A DNA stretch of 64,000 nt from Aquilaria yunnanensis (taxonomy: Eukaryota > Streptophyta > Magnoliopsida > Malvales > Thymelaeaceae): the NCBI GenBank assembly GCA_039654915.1, contig CM077593.1, positions 118,847,413 through 118,911,412 on the forward strand, written 5' to 3'. How positions within the stretch are numbered: position 1 is the first letter of the stretch; every line of letters starts with the position of its first letter. The translations under genes were made by a program, and so were the position numbers. This document shows positions 25,251 through 37,484 of the stretch, one piece after another. A model generated the notes under the pieces. It was not told where the DNA came from and ran no database searches. It saw only the letters and a program-made list of their open reading frames with translations.

Positions 25251-25559
25251 TCAGTTAAATTGCACAAAAGGTTCCTATTTCCTAATCTATATCCTTTGTT
25301 ATAAAATGGTCCCTGAAATATGTTTGTGTGGCAATTTTTAATTTTCTATACTGGCTATCAACCTATAGCATCCTCTTTCTTTATCCAGACTCGGACTGGT
25401 ATGAAAAAGCTGTGAATTGTTAATTTTGGGATTCCCTAATAACAAGAAATAAAAATGTTTACAGAACTTATTCCTTCCTGAGAGGGGGCCTTCCTAATTT
25501 GGGTCTGACTTACATGAGTCCCACGGGGAAAAGACAAACATGTCCCTTTAAAAAATAAT

Positions 25560-25960
25560 CAACCCCTGTCATGTTCTCTCTCTCTCTCGCTCGCTCAACC
25601 GCGTACTGCTCTACTCGCCGTCACCACCGCAGCTTCGTCCGATTCTTCGATCTCTCCTCGTCCTAATCATCTCCGCCATCCATCACCGCCCCAGCCAGCC
25701 CGCCGTCACACCGTCTAGCGTTCCCCACCGTCCACGAGCGTCGCCGGCTGAGAAATAGAGGAGGACGATCACGACCATCCTACTGTCCCCATTCTTGATG
25801 TGATGTCGTCGTCCGCCTTCCGCGGGACCCTGAAGATTGCCGTTGTCAAGGGCCCAAGACGCCGTCGCCGGAGCGAAGGACGACATGGTGGCTGACAGCA
25901 GAGAAGAACCGGATGAAGGATAGTGGCTAACGGCTGGGAAGGAGGCGGCTACGTTCTAAA
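25560..25960. other. GC-rich patch of unknown origin
   Basis: A CpG-rich stretch starting with (TC)n and followed by CGCCGTCACCACCGC-type sequence, in AT-rich surroundings. A minus-strand frame at 25683-25886 has no recognisable domain. It may be the 5' part of an old mobile element. Confidence 0.4.
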
Positions 25961-26079
25961 TTCTACTCTAATAAGGTTTAGGGTTTTGGGATCAAAACTA
26001 CTTTTCTACCCTGATCCTTTACTCTTTTGCAGATTGACACCTTATATTCTTCTAGGCATGTATATCAGTATATGTATAT

Positions 26080-26700
26080 AAATGAAAATTGATGAAATTA
26101 TATGTACAAAAACTAACAGAGGTACTGTTTTGTACATAGCAATTACAATTCTCATAATTTTTATTTGTACATTTGTCTCATATAATTTATACAAATCATT
26201 AATAAAAAATATACATATCATTTGTTTACTTTGTACATATCTCTAACCTTATTTCTATATGAGGTTTATATATATCTAACATCTAATTTGTACATATCAC
26301 TATTATATTACTTATTAATTAAATTTTTATCCCAATTTTCATTTTTATTTACAAAAATATGAATCTTGTACATATAATTGTGTATATGTGTAACACATCT
26401 CTAATCTTATTTGTACATATGTGGCACATGTTTTGTACATATCTGTCATTTGTTTTATATACAGAGTTTCATATATATCTGTTATTCGTTTGTACATATC
26501 TCAAATTTTGATAGAAAACGGGACTTGAAGCGTTCACACCTTTTATTTTATAGGATGTTGAACCTACAACTTATATATTATGTCATTTATATATATGTTA
26601 CACATTATTTGTATATATCTCCCATTTTCCTTGTATATCGACTTTGTTCATATCTGATATCTGATTTGTACATATCTCCAATTTAGAGAAAAATACAGGA
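26080..26700. repeat. Degenerate TTTGTACATATCTC tandem repeat
   Basis: TTGTACATATCTC and close variants recur about ten times (for example near 26230, 26292, 26410, 26434, 26492 and 26666). A longer unit ending GAAAA(C/T)(G/A)(C/G)GGA(C/T)TT is duplicated at about 26510 and 26690. There is no coding content. Confidence 0.65.
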
Positions 26701-26884
26701 TTTAATGTATTTACACTTATTTTATACTATAAAATGTAGTATTAGAATGTAAATATATATTGATATAAGGGGTAGGGTGCAAGTTTGACTTACTCCCTGA
26801 AAAGCCTTCTCCAACACACAAAATCCACTAATTCATGGATAATAAAAGTTGGAGTTTTATACAATTACCCAAAAATTTGGATAA

Positions 26885-27340
26885 TATTATAGTTACCTGA
26901 GTTTGAAAATATACACATATCCCAGTCTTTTTAACACTGTCAGTCAACGGTTGATCAAAATTATAGTAACCCTCCATAAACCTGGAGTGATGTTACAAAT
27001 TACACCCTATGACTATGAAATATACACTTCTCCTTTTTCTTTTATTTTTCCTTTTCTCTTACAATTTATGACATTAATTTCTAAAATCCTAATTTAAACA
27101 GTTTAGTAACTGTGTTATATAATTACAAGTTGTTTGGTATTCTTTTAACAATTTACTTGACATTAAAAAATATTATTTTACATTTACAAAGAGAAAAATT
27201 GATAATTTAAAATATCTGTTAACTATAAAAAGATTTTGTCCATACTTAAAAAAAGAGTTCATCAATATCAAATTTCCCAAAAACAGTTACCGTACTTTAA
27301 ATTAAATTTTAAAAGTTATTGTGGGACAATGAGACAAAAA
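26885..27340. repeat. Hairpin repeat related to 40241-40600 and 55185-55650
   Basis: The segment TTTCTAAAATCCTAATTTAA near 27080 is the reverse complement of a segment near 55500 (TTTAAATTAGGATTTCAGAAA). Other blocks match in inverted orientation, so this is a diverged copy of that family. Its ends are not sharp. Confidence 0.4.
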
Positions 27341-27369
27341 CAAGAGGAATATTAATTTCCAAAGCTTAA

Positions 27370-27712
27370 CACCCAATTCGTTTCAACTTTAGCCAATTGA
27401 CTACAAAATGACTTTTTCTTATTTTTATATCTTTTTTACTTGAAACTAATTTTAATTAAAAGCCAATATTATGTAGCTACAATAATCAATTAAAAATATA
27501 ATTTTTATAATCTTACTAATTTTTTATGAATTTTTCTAGTTTCAAGTCTTAAAAAAGAAAAATTCATAAAAATTTAACAACATCCTAAAAATTTACTTTC
27601 AAATTGATTATTGCATCTACATAACATTAACTTTCAAATGAAATTGGTTTCACGTAAAAAAGATGAAAAAGTTAAAAAAAGTCAGTTGACTTTAGACGAA
27701 ACGAATTGGGTG
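27370..27712. mobile_element. Hairpin MITE, copy 2, complete with TAA borders
   Basis: It begins CACCCAATTCGTTTCAACTT and ends with the inverse, ...GAAACGAATTGGGTG. It is flanked by TAA on both sides (27367-27369 and 27713-27715). A 3-bp TAA/TTA duplication is typical of PIF/Harbinger (Tourist-like) MITEs. Most of the 343-bp element folds back on itself, so a transcript would form a long hairpin. Confidence 0.8.
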
Positions 27713-27989
27713 TAATGGCAAGCTGGTAATAACTATAACTCTCACTAATGACTGACTAGTGATATTAAAAAAATGGAGAGAGTATACATTTCCAAACATT
27801 TAGGGTAAGTGTAATATCATCCAACTCTATGGGATAACTAAAAAATTGTAACAATTGATTAGAAGATGCGTGTTTAAAAGTCCACCAGGGGAGAAATCCT
27901 TGTAAGCGAGCCATAAACATATAATATATGCTTATACCGTTTTTTATAGTTGATGGGTTCTTAGTCAACTGTGATATAAAAGCAGTGTT

Positions 27990-28120
27990 TCCAATTTTGC
28001 ACCATACTGCAAAATACCTCTTATCACTGATAAGCATTACAAGGTACACATGTTTGCTCATTTTGTGATTATTTCCAGTGAAATATTGTGGCATTTTGCA
28101 TATTGCTTCTTTTTTTGTAC
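27990..28120. repeat. Left part of the CGGTATA-rich target repeat
   Basis: ATACTGCAAAATACCTCTTATCACTGATAAG...ATATTGTGGCATTTTGCATA resembles 38710-38815 (ATATTACAGTATACCGCTTATCGTAGATAAG...ATATTGCAATATTTCGCATA). The Tat element therefore inserted into, or next to, a member of this repeat family. Confidence 0.5.
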
Positions 28121-28124
28121 ATTC

Positions 28125-28521
28125 TGTCTAGTAGCAAATAGGCCCAATATGAGGTCCAAAATAGATAAATCTATATCTGATGGATCCACAATAGAAAGCC
28201 CAATGAGCTAATAAGGGAATTCTCATATTAGAGGAAAATGAGATCTCAAAATTATAGGATTAGCCAGAGGATTTTTATCTAAAAGCTATTTACTCAGATC
28301 TCCCTTAGCTGTATAAACATTCATAATCACCAATTCCAAGATATGACATTCTAACTCATCACCCTCTAACTCTTCTTTGTTCATCGGAAATCTGACTTGA
28401 TTGTTGGAAGATTTTCCTTGGGAAAACATCCCAAGGCTCTTACATTGTCTTTATGTGCAACACCTTATTACAGAGTTCACCACACCTCTAAACCAGGCCC
28501 ATACAATCTTTTCAACTATCA
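28125..28521 (+). repeat. 5' LTR of the Tat element
   Basis: It aligns with 37485-37884 over its full length. Shared blocks include GATGGATCCA, GAAAGCCCAATGAG/GGAAGCCCAATGAG, TAAGGGAATTC, ATCTCCCTTAG and TTCAACTATCA. The start near TGTCTAG and the end near CTATCA are approximate because both LTRs are eroded. Confidence 0.8.
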
Positions 28522-28542
28522 AATTACCGCTGTCTATGGGAA
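28522..28542 (+). other. Primer-binding-site region of the Tat element
   Basis: AATTACCGCTGTCTATGGGA directly follows the 5' LTR. It is a mutated form of the GGCGCCGTCTGTGGGAA-type sequence that follows the 5' LTR in many Tat-lineage elements. Confidence 0.6.
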
Positions 28543-28775
28543 CCATGGTGAATACCTGGAGGTCTCACATAGAGAACTAAGATCAACTGGATAACGAACA
28601 AGAAAGCCATCATTTAGTCGGGTTTGTAGTACTCGTAAGTAAAGAGACCCGCTAGAAGGCTAAACTGGAAGAGACTGTGACATCTTAAAGAAACCCCTGT
28701 AAGGGGAAGGGCCCCACACCATTAGATGATGATTAGTTTCAAGTCCTACAACATGCCTTATTTGAGCAGTTTAAA

Positions 28776-30080
28776 ATGATGTTGCAGCAAGAGATTTGGA
28801 GGGCCTTGCATAGACCCCCCCCAAAAGCTGCAAAAAGCCATCTAGTGCCTGGGGAGCTTCATCAAGCCCCTTATCGAGATCTGCTCCCAAGGGCATCGGC
28901 TCCTAAGCCCCCGATATCCTTGGACCGATCAAACAGTCCGAGAGGCAATGATATTAGCACTATTCTGTATAAACTTGATCAAATGGAACAACGCATATAG
29001 GCCTTTGAGAGAAAGTTTTGCCCTAAACATTGATGTCAAATACATTTGGCTCAAGCCTTTTACGGACAAGATAATTAATGCACCTGCCTTAAGGGGTTCC
29101 ATATACCCAATATTGACCTGTACGATGGCCTTATCGACATAGTCAATCATTTGCAAAGATAGGTCACCTTTAAGAGATTGGAGCGGACCTCGGATGAGAT
29201 CATATGTAAAGCCTTGAGCTTAATGTTGATGGGAGTCACTGCTTCCTTGTTTGACACTAATCGGGGGCGTCACTTTTCATCATTTAGGGACCTTTCCCAG
29301 GCATTCTTATGTCATTTCTTAGGGAGCCGGCTAACCCCTAAAATAGTGGCTCATCTCTTGAAGATTCAACAAGGCCACGATAAGCTTTGAAAGACTCCAT
29401 TTGAAAGTTTAATGTTGAAGCTGTGCAAGTATAAAGACTATATCTAGAATTGCACTTTGTTGTCATCACTCAAGGATTAACACGTGATTCAATGCTAGTA
29501 TATGACCTTTATGAGAACCCCGTAAGGGACATTAAGGAATTGATTGACCAGGCTACATGATACATGTATGTAGAAGAACTTAATTGACTAAAAATATTGG
29601 GGGAGCAACTCAAAAGCAGATATAATAGACCCAAGAAGAATAGTAGTAGCAATGAGCACTATTGAATAAAGCCCATTCTCCCACCAATGAAAGAAACTAG
29701 GTTGAACATTTGTATGCCCTGAAGAGGAAAAACCAAGTCCTTAGATAGCCATCGCCAATGCAACACTCGAACAAGAGGGATACGAGGAAATATTGTAGAT
29801 ATCATAAGGACAATGGACATAACACTGGGGAATGTTGGTAGCTGAAGAGACTTCTCAAGGAGATGATACAAATGGGGAAGTTGAAGGAATATCTATTCAA
29901 ACAGACGTCCCATTGCTGAAAGCAGGAAAAGAGCCTCACAAAAGGAATGATGATGAGGACCATAATAGAGGACAAAGGCCAGAAAGACAGAAATCCCCTC
30001 TAAAGGATCATAAGAACCCTGGACCACCGGATGGAGTCATCCATATGATTACTAAAGGAAAGCCCTCTACGGAAAAAAAA
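28776..30080 (+). pseudogene. gag remnant of the Tat element
   Basis: The frame at 29178 (TSDEIICKALSLMLMGVTAS, then FSSFRDLSQAFLCHFLGSR) matches the retrotransposon gag core, whose usual form is ...AxxWFxxLPPGSISSFxDLxxxFLxHF. Upstream, 28776-29000 is Pro-rich N-terminal gag. Downstream, 29832-30080 is a charged, nucleocapsid-side segment (KGKPS at its end). Several stops and shifts separate the pieces, so no full gag protein can be made. Confidence 0.75.
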
Positions 30081-30224
30081 TGACAAGAGCAATAAATTGC
30101 TTAATTGGAGGTAACTGATTGAGGTAGAATCTTGACAAGACTCATTGACTTGAAGGTGCTTTTCCTACATATAGATCCTATAGTATTCAAGGTTCAGATA
30201 AAAAATTTTGACGTGAAAAGTGTC

Positions 30225-30525
30225 TATTTAGACACATGAGCCAATATGAATGTCATCTTCACTAACTTGCTGGAAAAAATCAAGATCAAGAGGTCTTCAT
30301 TGTCTCCCACATCGAGGCCCACCTTCAGGATAGGAAAAGAGAGGGCCCCCACGCTTAGAACCATTAATCTAGCCCTTATTCTGGTGGGCACGGATGAAGC
30401 GGGAAAGGTTGCTTATGACTTTCACACACAGAATTTATGATCCTGGAAGTTCCTTTGCCCTATAATGCCATACTTGGTAGGCCAACTATGGCCTCGGTGC
30501 GATGAAACTATGTGGCCATTAGCGG
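30225..30525 (+). pseudogene. Aspartic protease remnant
   Basis: YNAILGRPTMASVR is encoded at about 30460-30505. YNAxLGRP is the conserved tail of plant Ty3/gypsy aspartic proteases. The upstream DTGANM-like start at about 30231 occupies the place of the active-site D-S/T-G motif but is altered. Confidence 0.65.
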
Positions 30526-30639
30526 AGGTAAAAAAGAAAATAGAGCAAACCTAAAAGAATGAAGTTAGCACAACACTGTCTAAAAATGCTGAGATGATAG
30601 AAGTAGCCTTTGAAAAAAATGCTACAAGTCAGCAAAGAT

Positions 30640-31345
30640 CTCATACTGTAGGTAAACTGTAGTTCATTCAGTTCTTAAAAGAAAATTTAGACGTCTTTGT
30701 TTGGTCTCTCAGTGAGATGATAAGAATAAACCCAGAAACTATTACACACAAATTACAAGTAAACCCCACCACCCGACTAGTACAACAGAAAAAGCATAAT
30801 ATGGCACTTGAGAGGGGAGACTTTCTCAGAGAAGAAGTTAAGAGGTTATTAAGGGCAGGCATCGTATGAGAAGTGCGATACCTCAAATGGCTTGCCAACT
30901 TCATCTTGGTGAAAAAAAAAATGGTGAATAATGCATGTGTGTTAATTATACTAATCTTAACGATGCCTACCCGAATGACCCATATCCACTACATTTCATA
31001 GACGAACTTGTTAATGCCATCTCAAAATTCAAGGTACTATACTTTATGGATTTCTTCAACGGATATCACCAAATTTGTATGCACCTTGAGTATGAAGAAA
31101 AGACGGCCTTCACAGCTAAAAAAATGGTGTATTGTTAGCAGCAAATATCATTCAGACTAAAAACATCGGAGTAACATAAAAGTTTGCGTAGATGACATAC
31201 CGTCAAGAGTAGAGTAATAGAGCACCACTCTGATAAAATTCACGAAACCTTCCAAAGAATATGCCAGTTCAACAAGAGATTTAACCCTAGAAAATGTACC
31301 TTCGGAGTAAAAGCTAGAAAATTCCTTGGCTATATGGTCTCTGAA
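30640..31345 (+). pseudogene. Reverse transcriptase remnant
   Basis: MCVNYTNLNDAYPNDPYPL, then FMDFFNGYHQICMHLEYEEK (30935-31138), is the RT core of Ty3/gypsy elements (consensus MCVDYTDLNKACPKDPYPLP, then FMDAYSGYNQIxMHPxDEEKTAF). A VCVDDIPSR segment near 31180-31206 keeps the VDD part of the YVDD active site. KCTFGVKARKFLGYMVSERR follows at about 31296-31345. Stops and frameshifts break the frame at least three times. Confidence 0.85.
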
Positions 31346-31454
31346 AGAAGGATCAATGCAAATCTAAACAAAACTGAATCTATCCTTATGATGCTAACCT
31401 TCGAAGTAAAAAGGATGTCCAAAAATTGGCTAAAGGCTAATAGAGCTTGGACGA

Positions 31455-31990
31455 TTCATGTCATGTTTTGTAGATCGTTGCAAGTCCTTCTTTCACATAC
31501 TCAAGAAAGAAATAATATTAGAATGGACTGATGAATTCTGTGAAGCTTTTAAACAGATTAAAGATTACCTACAATATCTTTCCATATTGAAGCAGCCAAG
31601 GCCTGATGAGCCTCTTATGCTCTTCTTAGCCATAACAAAAGGCTCTGCCAGTGCTGTACTTATACGAGAATATGGGGTAGAGCAATGGCTAGTATACTAT
31701 GTCAGTTGGACCCTCCAAGGGGCTGAAATCTTGATACCCTATATTTCAGAAAGTAGTCTTAGCCCTCATTATGGCTTCTCAAAAATTGTGACCATACTTT
31801 CAGATACTTTGCATTATTGTCCATATAGAGTTACCCCTATAGGACATACTACAAAAACTAGATAAGTATGGCAGATTTGCTAGGTGGGGTATCGAGTTAG
31901 GAGAATACGACATTAGTTACGAACCTTGAAGGGCCATCAAAGCCCAGGCCTTAGTGGATTTCATCACCCAAATGACACCACTAGAAACAA
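31455..31990 (+). pseudogene. RNase H remnant
   Basis: EWTDEFCEAFKQIKDYLQ, then LKQPRPDEPLMLFLAITKGS, SAVLIREYG and VYYVSWTLQGAEI, form the usual RNase H region of Tat-type elements (consensus W...CExAFxxLKxYLxxPPxLxxPxPGE...YLAVSxxAVSAVLVREE...VYYVSKALxGAE). The frame then breaks at about 31745. Confidence 0.8.
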
Positions 31991-32009
31991 GTGAAGATAA
32001 ACAGCATAA

Positions 32010-32400
32010 AGAAATCCTACTTTAGGAAATGTATGTTAACGAGGCCTCCGAGCTTAAAAATCAAGAAGCATACATTGTCCTAACAAAACCAATAGGCATG
32101 GAAGCAGCTTTAAGAATTAAATTTCAATTCCCTGTCACAAATAACGTCACTGAGTACAAAGCCCTCATAGTGGGGCAAAAGATGGGTGGTCAAGTGAGGG
32201 TATGATGCCTACAAATGTACGGTGATTCATAGTTAATAGTGAACCAAGTCATCAAAACGGCAGGGGCAAAATAACTTACTCTTTGCAAATACCTAAAAAA
32301 GGAAAAGTATTTAATAAAGATGTTTGATCACGTATAAGTTTAGAAGATTCCACATGCCCATACTGTAAGGGCAGATATCCTCTTGAAAGGTTGAAAAGAA
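32010..32400 (+). pseudogene. Second, archaeal-type RNase H remnant
   Basis: The reading MYVNEASELKNQ, then AYIVLTKPIGMEAALRI, FPVTNNVTEYKALIVG, YGDS and VNQVIKT corresponds to the second RNase H domain of Tat elements (consensus LYVDGSSxxxGxGAGIVLxSP...ATNNxAEYEALIxGLxLA...YSDSQLVVNQV). In-frame stops interrupt it. Its presence between RNase H and integrase is the main reason for assigning the element to the Tat lineage. Confidence 0.8.
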
Positions 32401-32559
32401 ACCTTGACAAAAAAACACTCAGAACCCTTGATCCACCATATAAGATATATGGGTTATGGCTCTAAAAAATAATTGGAGAAAGTCGATCAGGCTTAACCTA
32501 AAAACCAGAACCCTGAGCGAAACACTTGAGGAAAAAAGGAGGATTAGGATTCGAGCAGG

Positions 32560-33690
32560 AATATTTGTTATAATCGGGGATGACCTATATAGATGAGAGT
32601 TCACTTCATCGAACAACAATGCCTAATGCCCCACGAATGACAGGAGGTTCTTCAGGAAATCCACCAAGAAACTTGTGGAGCGCATATCAATACCAACTCC
32701 CTAGCCGACAAAACCTTGTAACATGGCTACTTTTGGCTCACAATCTAAAGAGATGCCAAAGAGATCATCCAGCGATATTACTTTAATTAGCTCAACTTAT
32801 GAGTACAAAGACTACCTTTCTTCGAAGCCTCTTTAGACGTTGATCCCTGGCCTTTTGCTATATATGGATTATACTTGATCAAGCCATTCCCCACGGCTCC
32901 CGAAAAGATTAAATACTAAATTGTGGCAGTCAATTACTTCACCAAGTAGGTGAAAGTTGAGCCTTTAGCCTCAATCACAACTTCACAGATCATTAAATTC
33001 TTATAGAAAAATATTATGTGTCGATTTGAGTGCCCCTTTTCCATCATCACTCATAATGGGAAGCAATTTGATAATCAGCAGGTTCACCAATTCACAGAAA
33101 GAAAAGGTATTTGCCTTGACTTTGCTCGTATCTTATCCTTAATCAAATGGACAAGTAAATGTAACTGACAGGACTATCAAAGAAGGCTTAAAGAAATGGT
33201 TAGGGGAAACCAAAAGCAAATGGGTAGAGGAGCTGCCAAGTGTTATATAAGACTACAAAACAACACCTTAAAGGCCTACGAGAAAGTTTTCTTTTATGAT
33301 AGTCTACAGAACTGACGCTCTCATACTAGTAGAAATTTCCTACCCAACACTGAGAACCTAAGTATACCACCTAAGTGAGAATGACAAAGCCCCCAAAAGG
33401 AATCTTGACCTGGTAGAGGAGCTATGGAAAGATGCAAAGGTGCACATAAAAGCTTTTAAGCAACACATCTCCCAAATTCATGATTGAAAGGTTAAGAGGA
33501 AGAACATATGAGAAGGAGGCATGACCATCATTAAAGAGGAACTGACTGGAAAAAACCCTAGGCATGGAGCATTAAGGCCTAACTGGGATGAACCATACTC
33601 AGTGGTAGGGAAACTAGACACAGAGTTTATGAATTATCTAACCTCGAAGGAAGAAAGATACCAAGGACTTATTACTTAGACAATCCATTA
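32560..33690 (+). pseudogene. Integrase remnant, catalytic residues lost
   Basis: The zinc-finger side is at about 32580-32760 and the core at about 32880-33330. YFTKxVKVEPLASITT, then FECPFSIITHNGKQFDNQQ, matches the consensus YFTKWVEAEPLAxIT...IPxxLISDNGxQF. The consensus DNG has become HNG, and the first catalytic Asp region reads GLYLIKP in place of MDLVGP, so two acidic catalytic residues are gone. The C-terminal NWDEPYSVV near 33580 matches the NWEGPYxV motif. Stops are frequent. Confidence 0.8.
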
Positions 33691-33989
33691 CCTTACTTTG
33701 TGTAATAATGTTGTTTCACTTTAGCAGATTCATTATGACATTCTTTACACTCATCTTTAAATAAAAGCACTTCTCCATAACAACTTACAACTTTCACAAG
33801 GTATGCAAATCCTTATTTGAATAGCCTATGAAGGCTTTACAATTACCTAATAGTGCATCTACTTATAAACATAATAGCTGAGGCATCACAGTAGGGTGAC
33901 TTTTCTAAAAACTAAGTATGCAAGTATTATAAGCAAAAAAAAAATCGTAACAAGGAATCACTCTCACACACAATAGGAACTAAACCGCA

Positions 33990-36700
33990 GAAGAATTCAT
34001 GCACAACTAAGCATTATATACAAAAAAGTTACCTAACAAAATCAGTGTCTCATTTCCACTAAAAGTTTGAAATTACAAAAAGACGAAGATTGCAAGGAAC
34101 TCAGGAGGAAGATGATGAATGATGGAGCCCCCCTAAAATTCATCCGAAAAGGGTCTTTATCAATGTCTGTCACCGATGCATCCTTATAGAAGGCAGAAAT
34201 CCCAGCTTTCCTATCCTTTGGCCATGCTTCATAATCCAGTCCCGGATCTTCGTAAACTGATAGAAAAGAAAGATCCCGATATGGATCGGCTTGCCCCACC
34301 TAAAAATGGCAGGAAAAAAAACCTTCTTTGAATTCAAGGAAAGTGTTCTTTCCAAGCCTTATTTTCGTCTTCCAGAGGTGTGAGTCGAGCTTCCTCACAT
34401 AAACGTTGCCCTGTTTTTAGAGACACTGATACCCTAAATGACCCATGTGTCCTATGAAACCAATTCACTCAATTTGCTTCATGAGGGGCATCATAGAAAT
34501 GACTAAACTAAAGCTGGCTTTGCCTTAGACAGTCCCTAAGCCTAATGGCACATACTCGTCGATTGGCAGAGACTTCTTTTCCCTCTCTTTGGATCACTTA
34601 AGAGTATCTGCCAACTTTTCCACCTCATTTTCAAGCTCCTTGACGTGCCCCACCCCTATTCATTTGCCTACTTCATCAACTTGAGGTGCTGCACTAAAGT
34701 ACTTTGAGTAGCATGTTCGCTCTCAAATTCCTTCGTTAAGGAGTCCATAACACTTTGTAGGACCTCAAATTATGAATTAAGGGACTATACATCCTTCTTA
34801 TAGGCTATGTATCATTCATAAAGATGATAGGTAATGATAGCCTTATGTTAAACCAAGCACATTAAAACTAAGCAAACACTAAAACACTGAAATCACCAAA
34901 GAATATAATCGGAGCAGGCTGTAGCCTATGCTCATCAGATGGTGGCTATATGCCTGAAGGGGGTACACCAAAAAATACTGATTCCTGGATGTCTTCAACC
35001 CCTCAAGAATATAATGGGTAATGTCTGCTTGATCCTTGATGATCAATTTGCCAATACTCACTGCCCATAAAGGTCAAAGACCTGGTTAGGTGCAATATCC
35101 TTCAATGCCAAGTTGTGCCTCTATGCCAAGTTGTGCCTCTATGCTTAACTATGTTCAGGGATTAGGTTGCAAAGTTAAAAACGCTCATTAACCGACAGCT
35201 CAAAGAGGCCATTATGAGCAGATGCCACATTTTTAAGGATGACCCTTGATAGAATCTTAGGGGGGAAAAGGAGGAAAACAAAGGCGACTACTTTCTCCTT
35301 CTGTGATGCCTTTCTGATCAATTTCAGAGACACCTTTAGAGCCATTGGGTCTACAGCAGAAATAGGACCGAAGGTCTTTGAATGCTTTTCTGGAGAGGAT
35401 GGATGAAAAAACCAACAATTAGCACAAAACAATATTAAGTCAACAAAACCAATGCTGCGGAAGGAAAAATTGTCTATGGAAGCCCTACAGTCGTTATTGC
35501 CTCGAGAGGCATTGACCCCCATTAGGGCTATAGGGCATGACCTCTTATGGACCAATTAAGCCTCTAGAGAAGACTCATACAAATCTAACACCTGAGGGGC
35601 TGATTTGAAGGTGGAGCTCTGATGACTTCTCGGCCACTCTTGCGATGTGGGCCACTTTGGCCGGAAAGATGGGAATTTTCAAAGTGTTGGCCAGAGAATC
35701 GATGAAGCTCTTACGCCTCTTCAGGTGCTCCTTGGCGCAACTGCTCATCCCTATAAGAATAAACAATGGTTAAGATCAGTCAAACGCACGAAAGTTAAAA
35801 AAAATAAGATGTCTGCACATAGTACAACTCTTGGTATCTAGGGGGCCTTGCTAAGCCCCAAAAGCAATCCTAAAAGCCTCCACCAAACTCCCCTCCTGAC
35901 CTTCCTCTTAGTTAGAGGGATTTTTCACATTAGGATAGCTTCAATGGGCCCTACTAATCCCCGCCCATTGGAGAGTCATCTCATCAAGATCTATGTAGTG
36001 GATGGGGAACAACTCCAAAAAATTGTTATTCTTCACCACTGACTCTAGCTAAGTGACCAAGCCAATGTAATACCGATGGCCCTCAGAGCCTTCTTATATT
36101 CGCAGTCACTAGACCAAGGCTTCGTGTGTAATGCTAGTGAACTCATAAGGAAATCCCCATGCTGGCTCCCTCAAGGCAAAGAAAAAATGGTCCTTATACC
36201 TCATCCATAAGTCCTTGTAGGATACAAAGGCAAAAAAACTTGTTTTCTTTGTTAATGGGGGTAATGTGGAAGAAACTAAAATCTTTTTTCAAGTCCAGCA
36301 TGTAGAACTGAAGAAAAACTTCCAGCATATGGCTCACTATCTCATATTACAGCAAACTATGAACCTGTTAATATGCACAAAATAGTTCAAGGTCAACTAC
36401 GACGGTGGCACCTGGTAGTGTTATCAAAATTACTCTAGTAGTAGATGGAGAGGAAAGCGAAACCCTGCTTAAAGTTGGTTTATATAAACTGTAAGGACAT
36501 TGGCTCTCTTGTCACCATCCTCGAAGCCCCCATCGTTCAGCACTTAATGAAGAGAAAAGGTGGCCACAACACCATTAAGCTAGTAATACCACTGCAGATT
36601 CGTCGCTAGAGTTTTCTCATTGTGCTCCATTACAAAACCCCCTAAAACCTTCACATTGGGAATAAATGGCATATTTGACACATCAACCTCGCTGGCGGCA
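33990..36700 (-). pseudogene. Antisense ORF remnant downstream of pol
   Basis: Minus-strand frames in this part fit one broken protein. Segments include NMPFIPNVKVLGGFVMEHN (near 36670-36615), FYMLDLKKDFSFFHITPINK (near 36310-36250), then, after a frameshift, YKDLWMRYKDHFFFALREPA (near 36224-36165), and further frames at 35575-35766, 35175-35555 and 34042-34299. The pattern FYxLxxxxxxFxFFxxxP...KxLWxRYKDHFFFxxxPAWGFP resembles the putative gypsy-type transposon domain found on the antisense strand of Grande-like and other Tat elements. Assignment to that domain is inferred from memory of the family. Confidence 0.6.
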
Positions 36701-37473
36701 ACCCAGGATAATGATTTTGGAGATGCTATCTGGAAAAACCATTGCGCAATATGTCATAGCTTCTGCTAGCATATGATAAAACGGTGGATGAATGATCAAG
36801 AACAACAAAAAAACCCCAAACGGCAAAAAACCCCAACCAAAAGTACCAAAAAAACTACTATTACAAGCTATAAAAAAAAGGACACATTGCTTGATTGCAA
36901 GAAGCTTGACGAAATGAAACCTTAAAGATTTGAAAGAAGATCCGATAGTGAGCACAACAAATAGCAGCAAGCAAGAGCAAGGAAAGCACTTACAATGCGA
37001 AAAGGTACTCAAACAGTAAAAAAAACAGTGAATAAACCTTAGCGTATATATAAGGAAAACCCATAACCTTGGGGTTATCTTTTGGAAACCATCGCTGTTA
37101 TCATTGCGGACTTTTCACCTTATAGGAAAAAGCTACGTGGCTACAAACAACTGTAAAAAATGGTCACACCCGGTCACCTCCTTCAAGCGTATTAATTAGG
37201 CGTCACCTTATCTCCTCATTTTACCATTGAGCCTGCCACACATAGTGACAACACACGATGAAAGGAGCTGGAGATATAAATGACAATGTGTTTGCAACTT
37301 CATCAAGAAATAGCCCAAAAAGGTGTCACACCCTTCTTGACAAAATGACGATAGATGAGGCACGACTTAACACAAAAAATGAGGAATTGTACTACTCTTA
37401 AACAAACATAGGCCACCATTCAAAACGACAACATCTAAAGAAAATGCAAGACCCTGGCCCATATTTTCGTGTA

Positions 37474-37484
37474 ATAAGGGGGAC
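37474..37484 (+). other. Polypurine tract of the Tat element
   Basis: AATAAGGGGGA lies immediately before the 3' LTR, the expected place of the plus-strand primer. Confidence 0.6.
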
